DNA of 64,000 nucleotides from positions 434,001 to 498,000 of the forward strand of contig JAXDDX010000164.1 in the NCBI GenBank assembly GCA_034670405.1, given 5' to 3'. Origin of the DNA: Hoplostethus atlanticus. Lineage: Eukaryota > Chordata > Actinopteri > Trachichthyiformes > Trachichthyidae. Below are positions 43,531 to 56,286 of the stretch, one piece after another. Below the pieces are notes generated by a model that saw only the letters and a program-made list of their open reading frames with translations, was not told the DNA's origin and ran no database searches. The position numbers and the translations under genes were made by a program. Every line of letters begins with the position of its first letter. The stretch's first letter is position 1.

Positions 43531-44085
43531 CTGTAGCGGGGCTCCGGGCTGTCAGCCCCATAGACATATGGTCAGCCCCACTTGTCACCAAATTCGTGTG
43601 ATCTACTTGAATACACCAACACTCTGAGCATGTGTATTCCTATTTCCCCTCGTACAATACACATTGCATTGTGAGAGAGGGGCTAGCCCCACGGAGGCCT
43701 AGTGCGGACAGAATCGGGAGAACGCAGTCTGAAGCAGCAAGGCAGGGACTAAAATCCTAACACAAATTATATATAATTTAGGAAGATGCTATATTCTTAG
43801 ATAATAAATTATAGCAGATAAAAATATTATTATCTGCTATAATTATCTTAACATCATTTGTTTGCACAGTTCTTTCTGGTGACAGCAGGTGGGGCTGTGC
43901 CCCACTTGCCCCTAATGACCAGTCACCACTGCCCACACATGACAGAACCTTTATGGCCCTGTGACTGTGATTTTGCTATGATTTTGTGATTTATTTTTTC
44001 TGTATGAAAAATCTACATTCAAATTAAAAAATACTTTCTCTGCACATAGTGTTTACTTTTCAATACACATGCAGATCATTTAATT
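43531..44085. other. Intergenic stretch without gene
   Basis: It contains GCCCCAC-type words repeated in both orientations near 43575 and 43895, perhaps an old hAT-related repeat, plus an A/T-rich middle. No gene is seen. Confidence 0.4.
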
Positions 44086-44088
44086 TCA

Positions 44089-45385
<1,297 letters not shown>

Positions 45386-45589
45386 CTACAGGAGACAGAA
45401 AACACAATTAAGATGTCCAATAAATCCCAACTGATTAAACCAATTCTACACTCTTGGTCATTTAATACCCCTCTCACAGCTACCGTTTCACATGCACTGT
45501 TGTTTCCTATGGCTTATTTGCAGGGATGCAGTGGAGGGTAAAGCCCCCCAAACTCAGTTTCCCCTCATTTTTGTTTGCAGAATAGTGTT

Positions 45590-46857
45590 TACTAGGTAAA
45601 TTCATAGTAAGTAACATCAAACTGATGGGATTTCTATGTGGACAGGGTCTTCAAAGAATAAATGAAAGCTTTTCTGAAAGTAGTATTTTATTTATAGTGT
45701 TGGTTGTTTGCCTTATGATGATCACCAACTGGAGGTCACAGTTTACCCTCCTTTCTATGGACCACTACATCCCTGCTTGTATGTACTGTACAGAGCAGGT
45801 CCCACCATACCCACCTAACTCTCTTTTAATTTCACTGGGCGACATAATATGAACATGTCCAAAAGAACTTATCAGTCGGCGACAGAAAAATGACAAAGAG
45901 ACAAAGGAAACAGACGCTAGCTAGCTAGCTAATGTAGATGGGGTTAAAAAAGAAAATCCTCCACCAGCTACAGTGAAAAAATACAGCTAATGATCATTTA
46001 ACATGAATAAGCCTTATCTTCTTGACTTAGCTGTGTTTCATATGACCAGCTGCTTAGGAGCACTAATGAAATATTACGGTGATGGAGCCCCAACAAGCTG
46101 CAGTAACCAACGCTGAAGCTACTGGTGAGAGCAAGTAACCTTTTAAAGGACCACACAGACGTTTTGGGGGAATCGGCCCGTTGGTCAACTTGACCTTTAT
46201 GTGACGAGAGGATTGGCAGATAAAACAAACACCAACTCTGGATTACTAAAAGGTCCTGCTCTCTGTATGTTTGCCTTTACTGGTCAGTGACGGAAAAAAA
46301 ACCTCCAGTCAAACCTCCATGGATGCTGCTGCAGGCAGGCGTTAGTTTGGGATGGAAGGATGACACACAGTATGTTTCAGATGGATTAATAATTTAACAA
46401 ACAGGGATGTGTATTGTGTAAAATATCTTATTTGATTGTGGGTTCCTATTTAAGGTTTGGAGTGATCTACCTGTCCTGACTGGATTCATTTGACTTGTTT
46501 TCACATTTCATGAGTGATTTTATATTTGTGTACTGTATCTCAGTTGTTTTATCAGTCTTGACTTGCACGTTAAATGATTCAGTGTTTTATTTTACCATTC
46601 TTCTTCTGTTAATTTCTACTCTTCATTGCCATCTAGTGGCTGTTTCTTTTTTCTTTTTTCAAATAGTAAATAAATATATAAAAAAATAAATATCAGATCA
46701 AGCTTATAGTGGAAAACCAATCAATGCTACGTCTATGGTCAAGGACAGCTCGGTTGATATTTCTCAACATTAACAACTCCCTCCTTCAGTTACAAACCAG
46801 ACAACTAAAACTCTCAGCTGCAATGTACAGCTTGAATCTGCTGCATAGACAATGAAC
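45590..46857 (+). repeat. Inverted segmental copy of 1-1000 (right arm)
   Basis: Partner of the left arm. Block order mirrors 1-1000, except that a short piece near 46160-46200 (TTGGTCAACTTGACC) matches 700-740 in the same orientation, so the pair is not simply collinear. No coding sequence is recognised. Confidence 0.8.
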
Positions 46858-47650
<793 letters not shown>

Positions 47651-47654
47651 CACA

Positions 47655-48355
47655 CAAATCAAATCAAATCACATTTTATTTTTATAGCCCTTAATCACGT
47701 TACAGTCTCAAAGGGCTTCACAGTGTCTAAAGTGTTAAAACAATAAATGGTTAGTACACGAAATCCCCCAGCCTTGGACCCTCACAGAGGACAAGGGAAA
47801 ACTGCCACAAAACCTTTTAGGCAAAGATGGAAGAATCCTTGGGAGGGGCTACTCAGAGAGGGATCCCCCTACCAGGATGGTCAGGTATGCAATAGATATG
47901 GCAGCTCAGTCAGTGTCATCGTAGGACTTGGGGACCACGCAGGCGCCAACACTGCCCAGTTGCAGCCTGGAAGCAGATAGGTGACACACCCACACACACA
48001 CTTTCACTCACACAGACAAACATGACCAGCGTCAGAGGACAAGAGCAGGTAGACCAGGAGAATAGGACATGTAGGCAGGATGCTAGTATCCATCGGCAGG
48101 AACCTGAGCTAGGGTGAGCTAACTGGTCTAGCCTTACTCTGAGAACAGACTGAGCCACTCCCTCAAGGCTGGTCAAATGATAGAGAGAATAAATGGGTTT
48201 TTATCCTTGACTTAAAGACTTCGATAGAGCCTGCCTCTCTGATTGAGGCAGGCAGACTGTTCCAGAGATAGGGAGCCCGGTAAGAAAAGGCTCTGTTACC
48301 TGCAGTTTTCTTTTTGACTGCTGGGATCAGAGCCAGCTGTTTACAAATTCGATGG
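47655..48355 (-). repeat. LINE-derived 3' repeat
   Basis: On the reverse strand it ends in an ATTTGATTTGATTTG-type tail, and on the plus strand it begins AATCAAATCAAATCACATTT. It contains the fish repeat block with TTGGGAGGGGC and CAGACTGTTCCAGAG words. This is the usual form of a 3' LINE end with a short tail repeat. The family is not assigned. Confidence 0.55.
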
Positions 48356-48861
48356 GCATGAAAAAAGAAAAAAAAACACCATGACAGTGAATTTCAGAAA
48401 CAGCAATCAGGTCAACATATGTTCTCTCCTCTCAAAGTTTGATGTCAGCAAATAACAGTAACAGTTGATGTGCTAGTTTTGTGCTAGTCATGACAGCTAG
48501 CTTGCAGTGCATCTCTCTCTGGTCAGTCTGTCTTGCTAACCTAGCTGGGCAGTGCATCTCTTGGCCTGTCTGTGTCTTGCTTGCTTGCCGGCCACTTCCA
48601 GGGCTGTTCTGTGAATTTGTGCCTAAAGTGAGAGTGAAATACAACTATTTATTACGTTTGATAAACGCCAACCGTCAACGGTGTTTATAAACTGCAGCTC
48701 GGAAAAGATAACCGCATCGCGCGTGAACATGCGTTCAAATGCGCGTGCACGAAATTAAACTCGCGCTTTCCAGCAGCAACCTCTGGTGTCCAGACAATAT
48801 ATGGGCGTGGTGGCACTCCTCATAGGCGCACATAATTTTAAAACAAGACAATGATGATCTT

Positions 48862-49775
48862 GGCCGAATCCCAATTCACCCCTTCGCCCTACCCCTTAGC
48901 CCTTCCCCTCAGTTTTGCGCGTTCACGTGTAGGGGGTAGGGTGTCCCGATTCTTGTTGGGATCGAGGGGTAGGGCGAAGTGCTAGGGCTACATGGTCCTC
49001 CAAACGGAGATTTTTCAGGGGCACACTACAAACCGAGGGTTATGGCAAATCTCCGACAATCATCGGCAAGATGGGGGCGAACGCTGCACAAGCAACAAAA
49101 GGAAACCACAAATGTAGTATTTTGTAGACCTTTTCTTTATAACAAGCATAACAAAAAAATCGCTAGTATGCCGATGTCTCTACCTCACTAGTTAAGGTTA
49201 CAACATTGTTTTTAGGCTGATTTGTGCATGACAGTCCCACATTTTGACATAGTTCCATGTTGCATTTCCCACCTTTGATGGCATATGATGCCCGAAATAT
49301 AACTAAAGTCCAGCAGCGAAGTTGCTGCACTTGTTATGGCTCCTCTAATATCAGTGCAGACTGGCAGGGTAACGTTAGGAGCACGGCTTGCTAGACTACA
49401 GAGCACCGCTAACGCTATTCTGTCAAGAAGTGGCCCGGTAATGAAGCAGTGGTCTTTTTTATTTGACTTGTTTGATCGATTAGTAGCGTGAAACGTATAA
49501 GTTGTGAACGAATCGCGAGCGTCGGTGCTTTTCTATCGCCATCAGATGAACGGCAAATGTCACTGTGATAATACCATTATTGCCATAGTAATGTCCGATA
49601 ACAAACTTGTCGCGTCTGTTTACGTAAACGTCATCGATGACGTATCAGGGTCTTGGTCATTTCATAGGGAGAGATTTCAACCACTACCCCTTGTAACTCT
49701 GTTCCGAGGGCCAAGCCGAAGGACGAGGGGCACTCGAAAACGAGTCGTAGGGGTTATGAGAAATGGGATTCGGCC
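48862..49775 (+). mobile_element. Non-autonomous inverted-repeat DNA transposon, copy 2
   Basis: Same orientation and terminal repeats as 41425-42421, about 914 bp, high identity. It is shorter mainly through a deletion near 49125 (about 60 bp relative to copy 1). Confidence 0.85.
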
Positions 49776-49855
49776 CTAGTCTCTCAATCAAGATTACAAC
49801 TCTGGACTAATGCAAGATGGAAAGCATTGGATTGACATTGACTATTGATTAAATA

Positions 49856-50056
49856 TTGAATTTAAAATTAGCATCGGCAGAGAGGAGCTTTTCAAAATTA
49901 AAGCTCATCAAAAGCTACCTGAGGTCTTCCATGTCACAGGAACGTTTGAGTGGTCTGGCCATCATGAGCATAAATCATGACGTGGGGAAACACATGTCCT
50001 ATGATGACATCATTGATGATTTTGCCTCAAGAAAGTGCAGAAGAGGAATATTTTGA
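49856..50056 (+). pseudogene. hAT transposase C-terminal dimerisation fragment
   Basis: A 66-codon frame with LASAERSFSKLKLIKSYLRS and MSQERLSGLAIMSI, the hallmark of the hAT C-terminal dimerisation domain. It is followed by DFASRKCRR and a stop. The upstream catalytic domain is not present. A short TIR-like block (GGCCAGGACTGGCTCTGG near 50240) may be its right end. It belongs to a different hAT branch from 42640-43530. Confidence 0.85.
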
Positions 50057-50486
50057 TGGTAAGATTTTAATTCAGTATAGGTCTACTTCTTAGACCGACA
50101 GATGGAGCAAACTGTTCTAAAGGAGGGAGGATTGTAGTGGGAGCACTGGGGTGTCTGTGTGGCAATGGCAAATGTTTACATGGCTCACGGGTCAGGTAGG
50201 AGGGCCCTTAGCAGAATTTTGCTTAGGGCCCCAGGGAGGCCAGGACTGGCTCTGGCTGGGATAGGTAGCCAGCGTCCTGTGATCTGAGGGAGTGTGACGG
50301 TTTATATGAAATATAAATAAAAATAAGAGATCGGATGAGCAAGCCTGAGTTTCCCATAAAAAATAAAAGTCTGAATCAAACTTTTTACAGGACAGAAACA
50401 TGGCTTTGTGCTTTGCCGCGTTACGACCCCTCACGTTATTGAACATATGACATAAAAAACAATACAGATGAAATATGAAACCTATC

Positions 50487-51391
50487 AGCAAAAACTTTGC
50501 TAAGATTAAACCACTCGAAAAAACAGTTTCCAAACCTGTTTAACATTGGCAACACTTTGACTCTGGCTCTAGCTTGCAGTATTCTGATTCTCCACAGGAG
50601 GGAGCCATGACACTTTTTAAGGTAACATCACTCAACTGAATATTTGTTATTATTTTAATTAGTTAAACCAAAAAATATAAAAGTAAGTAAAAGTCATCAA
50701 GTTTAAATGCTTGGATCCAGACCAGTCGTGTGTAAAGAGTCCAAAACTTTATTTTCTATTGGCTGATGGTTCTCTGCACTATTTAGTAAATTTTGGGGGG
50801 GAAAACAATATCTCTCTTTCTTTGCACCATCCAAATTGTTTTACTTTTATTTATTTATTTATTTATACTTATTGGTTATTTTGATTAGTTGTCTATTTGT
50901 TTTCTATTTGTAACTATTTGTTATAGAAATTTACTTCAAACTAAAGATGCAAACTTGGATACCATTAAATCAAAGTCATAGTTTGTTCACACACACAGAG
51001 ACTGTTGCATCGACAGCAAGCACATAATAATACCTAATCTAGTCTTCATTTCATATTGTAAACAAGGGCTAAACATGCACTGCCTCTTTAAAACTGCTCC
51101 TCTTCCTGGTATGAAGCAAAGCCTGATAACCCCTCCCACTTCTTCCTGCTCTCTCAGACAAAGCCAGTTCCATCCTGTCAGCATATTTCCTCATCCGCCC
51201 CCCTTCACAGATCTGCCAGTTGAAGGATGGGTGCAAACAACAGTGTGAAGTAGAGCTGACAAGCCCATTCACAGTAGATCAGCAAATGAAGGTGAAGAAA
51301 AGGAAGAGAGTTTTGGTTTGGATTGGAGTGCAACTTTTATCTGTTGACTGAAAGTGAAACTATCTGACAATCACCGTCATTGAGAAGTGAA
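50487..51391 (+). repeat. Upstream part of TRIM segmental duplication, copy 2
   Basis: It matches 35900-37098 in the same orientation without the SINE. The last ~315 bp before the ATG have no counterpart in copy 1. Confidence 0.8.
51350..51361 (+). promoter_or_regulatory. Interferon-stimulated response element
   Basis: GAAAGTGAAACT is an exact fit to the ISRE consensus GAAANNGAAACT, 30 bases before the TRIM ATG at 51392. Antiviral fish TRIM genes are often interferon-induced, so the position is meaningful. It is inside the segment deleted in copy 1. Confidence 0.6.
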
Positions 51392-52825
51392 ATGGCACAG
51401 CAAGGAATTCAGCTGGAACGGGACAATTTCTGTTGTTCGATCTGTCTGGATCTACTGAAGGATCCTGGTGACTATTCCCTGTGGGCACAGCTACTGTATG
51501 AGCTGTATTAAAGGCTGCTGGGATGAAGAGGATCAGAAGAATATCCACAGCTGTCCCCAGTGCAGACAGACCTTCACACCAAGGCCTGTTTTGGTGAAAA
51601 GTACCATGTTTGCAGCTTTAGTGGAAGAACTGAAGAAGACTGGACTCCAAGCTGTTCCTCCTGATCACTGCTATGCCGGACCTGGAGATGTGGCCTGTGA
51701 TATCTGCACTGGGAGAAAGCTGAAAGCCCTCAAGTCCTGTCTGGTGTGTCTGGCCTCTTACTATGAGCGCCACCTACAGGGTCACTATGATGCAGCTCCA
51801 TTAAAGAAACACCAGCTGGTCAACCCCTGCAAGACACTTCAGGAGAACATCTGCTCTCGTCACAATGAGATGATGAAGGTTTTCTGCCGATGCAGTGCAT
51901 CTGCTACCTGTGTTCCATGGAGGAACATAAAGACCACAACACAGTCTCAGTTGCAGCAGAAAGGAAGGAGAGGCAGAAAGAGCTCGGGGTGAGTCAGCAG
52001 AACATCCAGCAGAGAATTCAGGACAGAGAGAAAGACGTTAAGCTGCTTCAACAGCAGGTGGAGGCTATCAATTGCTCTGCTGATAAAGCAGTGGAGGACA
52101 GTGAGAAGATCTTCACTGAGCTGGTCCGTTCCATTGAGAGAAGAAGCTCTGAAGTGAAGCAGCAGATCAGATCCCAGCAGAAAGCTGAAGTTCATCAGGC
52201 TGAAGAACTTCAGAAGACGATGGAGCAGGAGATTGTTGGACTGAGGAGGAAAGATGCTGAACTGGAGCAGCTCTCACACACAGAGGATAGCGTCCATTTC
52301 CTCCAGAATTACCCCTCCCTCTCATTTCTCAGTGAATCTACAGACTTACCCACCAATGTCCGTCCTCTGCGGTTCTTTGAGGATGTGGCTGTGGCTGTGT
52401 CAGAGGTGAGAGATAAAGAATGGGCATTCTGAATGAGGAAGGGCCAAAGATCTCATTGACAGTGACTGCCACATCCAGAGCCCAAGATCAGAGCTGAGTT
52501 CTTACAATATTCACGTCAAATCACACTTGATCCAAACACAGCAAACACACGTCTGTTGTTATCTGAGGGAAACAGAAAAGCAACAAGAGTGGGAACAAAC
52601 CAGTTATATCCTAGACACCCAGACAGATTTATTGAAAGGTGGCAGGTCCTGAGTAGAGAGGGTCTGACTGGACGTTGTTACTGGGAGGTAGAGTGGACAG
52701 GGGGAGTTGATATAGCAGTCTCATATAAGAATATTAGCAGAACAGGGACCGGTAATGAATTTGTATTTGGATTCAATGACAAATCTTGGTCATTAGATTG
52801 TTACAACAACAGTTATGAAAAATGA
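51392..52825 (+). pseudogene. TRIM/finTRIM-like gene, broken (copy 2)
   Basis: The ATG at 51392 opens [26 protein letters not shown], the start of a RING finger, then leaves frame at 51467-51468 where one extra G occurs. The RING continues in the next frame ([23 protein letters not shown]), followed by B-box 1 ([18 protein letters not shown]) and the start of B-box 2. A deletion of several bases near 51890 shifts frame again. The frame 51890-52432 then carries the coiled coil. Two more shifts near 52410-52475 precede a PRY-SPRY fragment (52556-52825) that keeps GRCYWEVEW and ends at a poly-A run. The normal protein would be a RING E3 ligase of the antiviral TRIM group. The SPRY end is missing, replaced by the flank of the inverted repeat at 52880. 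Confidence 0.9.
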
Positions 52826-52879
52826 AAAAAAAAAAAATTTCCATTGCTTTTTTCTTGGTATAATTTCTGATTTTGTTAT

Positions 52880-53071
52880 CTGATATAGTAAACACTTTTC
52901 TTCTTGTCCCATGCCATCTTCAAAAAAGTTGAAGATTAATTTCATATACAAGACATTCAAAGAATATAGTGCACCGCAATGAAGCAGAGAAAAACTAAAC
53001 TAAACAAAGTAGTTGGCTAATGGAACCATTAAGTCATAAGTCAGCCCAAGAAATCTGCTTCTCTAATAGTC
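52880..53071 (+). repeat. Long inverted repeat, left arm
   Basis: About 192 bp that is the reverse complement of 54065-54261 with few differences (for example AAGTAGTTGGCTAATGGAAC near 53017 against 54101-54122). It lies about 55 bp after the truncated TRIM SPRY frame. Confidence 0.9.
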
Positions 53072-54064
53072 CAAAAAAGGGGTGGTGACAATACATAGAC
53101 ACCCCTTAATCCAAAGGGAACACACAATAATAACATAATCATTCCAAAAACATAGTGAGGTGAATCTCCACTGATCCAAAGAAAAGCAGCTAGAAATTCA
53201 GCAGCAGGGATGTGATCAGGACACACAATAATAGTCATGAACAGGAGTGCTGAGCCTGACAGAAAGCCTGAAATCCTGAAGAATCACATCCCTGGAAATC
53301 ACAACTAGACTGTTTCATGTTTTCTTTCATCTATTCCCATTTTCTCTTCCCTTTATTTCTCTTCAATGGTGCATTCACTGGTCATCTGAAAATTAAGCGC
53401 TGAAACTTTGTGAAGAGTCCTGTAGCTTTACATGTAAAGGTTCTGTGATTTCATTACGTGTAACCATTAATGAGACTAATACAAACATTAAGTTACAATC
53501 ATTCAAATTGTTTTCACAAGTTTACAGTTTTTACATTTTTCTATTCTTTCACCTCATTTCTTTCACCTCTATGACCTCAGCACACATTCCATCACATCAA
53601 AGGTGCACTAATAAACAAAATGAGGGAAGAGAATATCAACAAAAAATAAATGAACAATACTAGCTTCTTTATTGTCAATCTGTATAGGTTGCCTCTGAAC
53701 CCACATTCCCCAGTGACAACTAGCATGTCACTACTAGTGTCCCATGTTAGCTTCCCTGACAATGTTTTTCTTCTGATAAAGGATTTATGGTCTTATTTCC
53801 CCCGTAAGATTTCTTAGCTTAAAATAGAAACAAATAACCATAATAACAAATAAAACTGTTGAATGTGACTTGAACCCTGCAACGTGAGATCATGCTATTA
53901 ACACATTGGCCACTAGATGGCAGTATAATGCTTACTTTGAAGAGGGCAAAAGTATAGAATTGTGTAATTGACTGAAGTGTGTTGAATGCTGTGGAAGATG
54001 AGGTGCATTTGTTTTTCATTGAACATGTTATTACAAACCAAAATGCATGGTTTTGGATAGTGAA
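53072..54064. other. Spacer between long inverted repeat arms
   Basis: About 990 bp, A/T-rich, with no transposase-like frame. It includes a CTCF-core-like CCACTAGATGGCAG at 53910-53923. Confidence 0.5.
53910..53923 (+). promoter_or_regulatory. CTCF-core-like motif
   Basis: CCACTAGATGGCAG fits CCASYAGRKGGCRS at every position. Motif only. Confidence 0.3.
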
Positions 54065-54261
54065 GACTATTAGAGAAGCAGATTTCTTGGGATGACTTAT
54101 GACTTAATGGTTCCATTAGCCAACTACTTTGTGTAGTTTAGTTTAGTTTTTCTCTGCTTCATTGTGGTGTACTATATTCTTTGAATGTCTTGTATATGAA
54201 ATTAATCTTCAATTTTTTTGAAGATGGCATGGGACAAGAAGAAAAGTGTTTACTATATCAG
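54065..54261 (-). repeat. Long inverted repeat, right arm
   Basis: Partner of 52880-53071. Confidence 0.9.
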
Positions 54262-54681
54262 ATTTTTTTGCATTTTTTAGTTCCTTGGGGCAATAATAAT
54301 AACAAGCAATGTTTTGTTTTTTTAAAAACCCACACAGTTTTAATTTTATGAGCCTCTACCAAATGGTTGAGATGCCTATTAATGGTAAACAAAAATAAAA
54401 AAAATGAATTAATTATAATAGAAAGTCAATCAAAATAAATAAAAAGTACCAGAAAATTTACAAAAACTCAAATAAAATCTCTGTAGAACAAAGTCAAATT
54501 TCCTCATCTGTGTGGTGGTGCATCAGCACAACAGTTTTTTGGGCATTAGAGCCACTTAATTTGTGGTGATATACAACAAAGCATTGCTGGTTTCCATTCA
54601 AACACAGGAAAACCAAGCATTTCCCACACTTGCACCTGCACACGCTCTTCGGACAGAGGTTGCAATGGTGAAAAACTACTG

Positions 54682-54880
54682 CATGGTGCCCAACCCAGTC
54701 CTCAAGTGCCTCTTGTCCTACAGGTCTTCCAGCTGTACTCAGGCACACCTGAACCAATTATCATCATATCGTGAAAATGTGAAGCCTCTAATGGGTTCAG
54801 GTGTGACTGATTAGAGCTGGAGAACTGGAGCTAAGACCTGCAGGACAAGGGACACTTGAGGACTGGGTTGGGCACCACTG
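54682..54880 (+). mobile_element. hAT-like MITE
   Basis: A 199-bp palindromic element: TGGTGCCCAACCCAGTCCTC at the left is mirrored by GAGGACTGGGTTGGGCACCA at the right. The flanking 8-mers AACTACTG and CTCTACTG agree at six of eight positions, fitting a hAT 8-bp duplication. Confidence 0.75.
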
Positions 54881-55780
54881 CTCTACTGGTATAATGTTTT
54901 AAGCAAATATATAATGCAATAACATTAGATTTATCATATTGACAACAGTGCATAATAGGAAACCTATATATTTCATAGCAAAACTACCTTTACCATCAAT
55001 AGGCATCTCAACCGATCGGTTGAGCATGTTTTAAAAAAAATCTTACACTGTTATTAAACTTTTTGGGGGGTATAAAGTTATGTCATTCTGTTCAGTAAGC
55101 CCTCATTAACACTATTATCTTGAAAACATATGCTTACCTTTGAAAATCACTCAAAAAAGATTCCATTTATCAGGAGTGATTTTTTGAAAGGATCGATCTG
55201 AAAAGGATTGGCCATAAAAACCCAGCACCTTCTAGTGTTTTGTGCACTACGTACATCAAACGAGTGGTAGAAATGGCTCAATCAGGTTGAGTTAAGTACA
55301 ACAAATTCTTCAACAAGATATTGTGACTCAAAATGTGCTCTACCAAATGGTTGAGCAGACCATTAAAGGGTTAAGCGGAATGTTTACGTCACTGTCTTCT
55401 GAGCTAGAGTAGACAACTGTTTTCTTCTTGGTTTTGATCCGTTGTGACCCTTTCATAGAGAGGTTGCTTCAGGAGTGTGGCAGGACAGATGGTGGCTCAC
55501 CTTTAAACTGTTGAACCAATTAAGTCTTAGAAAAGGTTAAAAGTGTATTTATATGGTCATCTTTTTATTTATCCCTTATTGAACCATTGCAGTTTACATT
55601 GAGATTAACATAACACATTAAAGCTATAATCTTTTAATTTTATTTAGTTTTATCTCATATTGTAGCTTCTTAAAGCACTAACACAGACACAAGGATCATG
55701 ACTGTTGGTGGATAGTGAAATGCTTTTAGATGGTCCTGTGAATTACTTTCTTAGTTCTTAGAGTACTGTCGATTAATTCT
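54881..55780. other. Intergenic stretch upstream of the ABCB gene
   Basis: It has short repeats of ACCAAATGGTTGAG and its inverse (54357, 54991-55013, 55350). No gene is seen. It may contain the ABCB promoter near its right end. Confidence 0.4.
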
Positions 55781-55789
55781 TCCTAGAAA

Positions 55790-55966
55790 TAAACACAGAC
55801 GAGCGATGAGGGAGGCGCAACGTGAGAAATGTATACGAGGTCACCTCGCGCAATAGAATAAGATCAGCAACACCACGTGAGGAGAGAGAGACGGACAGAG
55901 AGAGAGACAGAGTAAGACAGAGAGGCACGTCGCAAGTAGACCGGAGGAAAAAACTTGAGAGAAGCG
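55790..55966 (+). other. Possible 5' non-coding exon of the ABCB gene
   Basis: A GA-rich stretch ends AAGCG|GTGAGT, a good splice donor, 232 bases before the first coding exon. An E-box CACGTG lies near 55875. The start is a guess. Confidence 0.35.
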
Positions 55967-56198
55967 GTGAGTTATAACAAGGCTCGAGCGCTACTCTTTT
56001 TTTTTTTTTTTTTAAATTTAAACAGACTTCAGCCGTTAGACAGTGATGCCACAACATCTTACAAGCTATCGAGGAATCGTTATAATGCCAAAGGCTTAGC
56101 AATGCAATGATACAGGTGTAGGCTGGTTATTATCACAGTTCTCGTTGATCCTGGTCTAACTGTACGGATAAGGGTTTCTCTGTCTCTTCCTCTGACAG

Positions 56199-56238
56199 GA
56201 CCCAGACATGGGGGAAATAAGGTAAACATTTTAAACAC

Positions 56239-56286
<48 letters not shown>

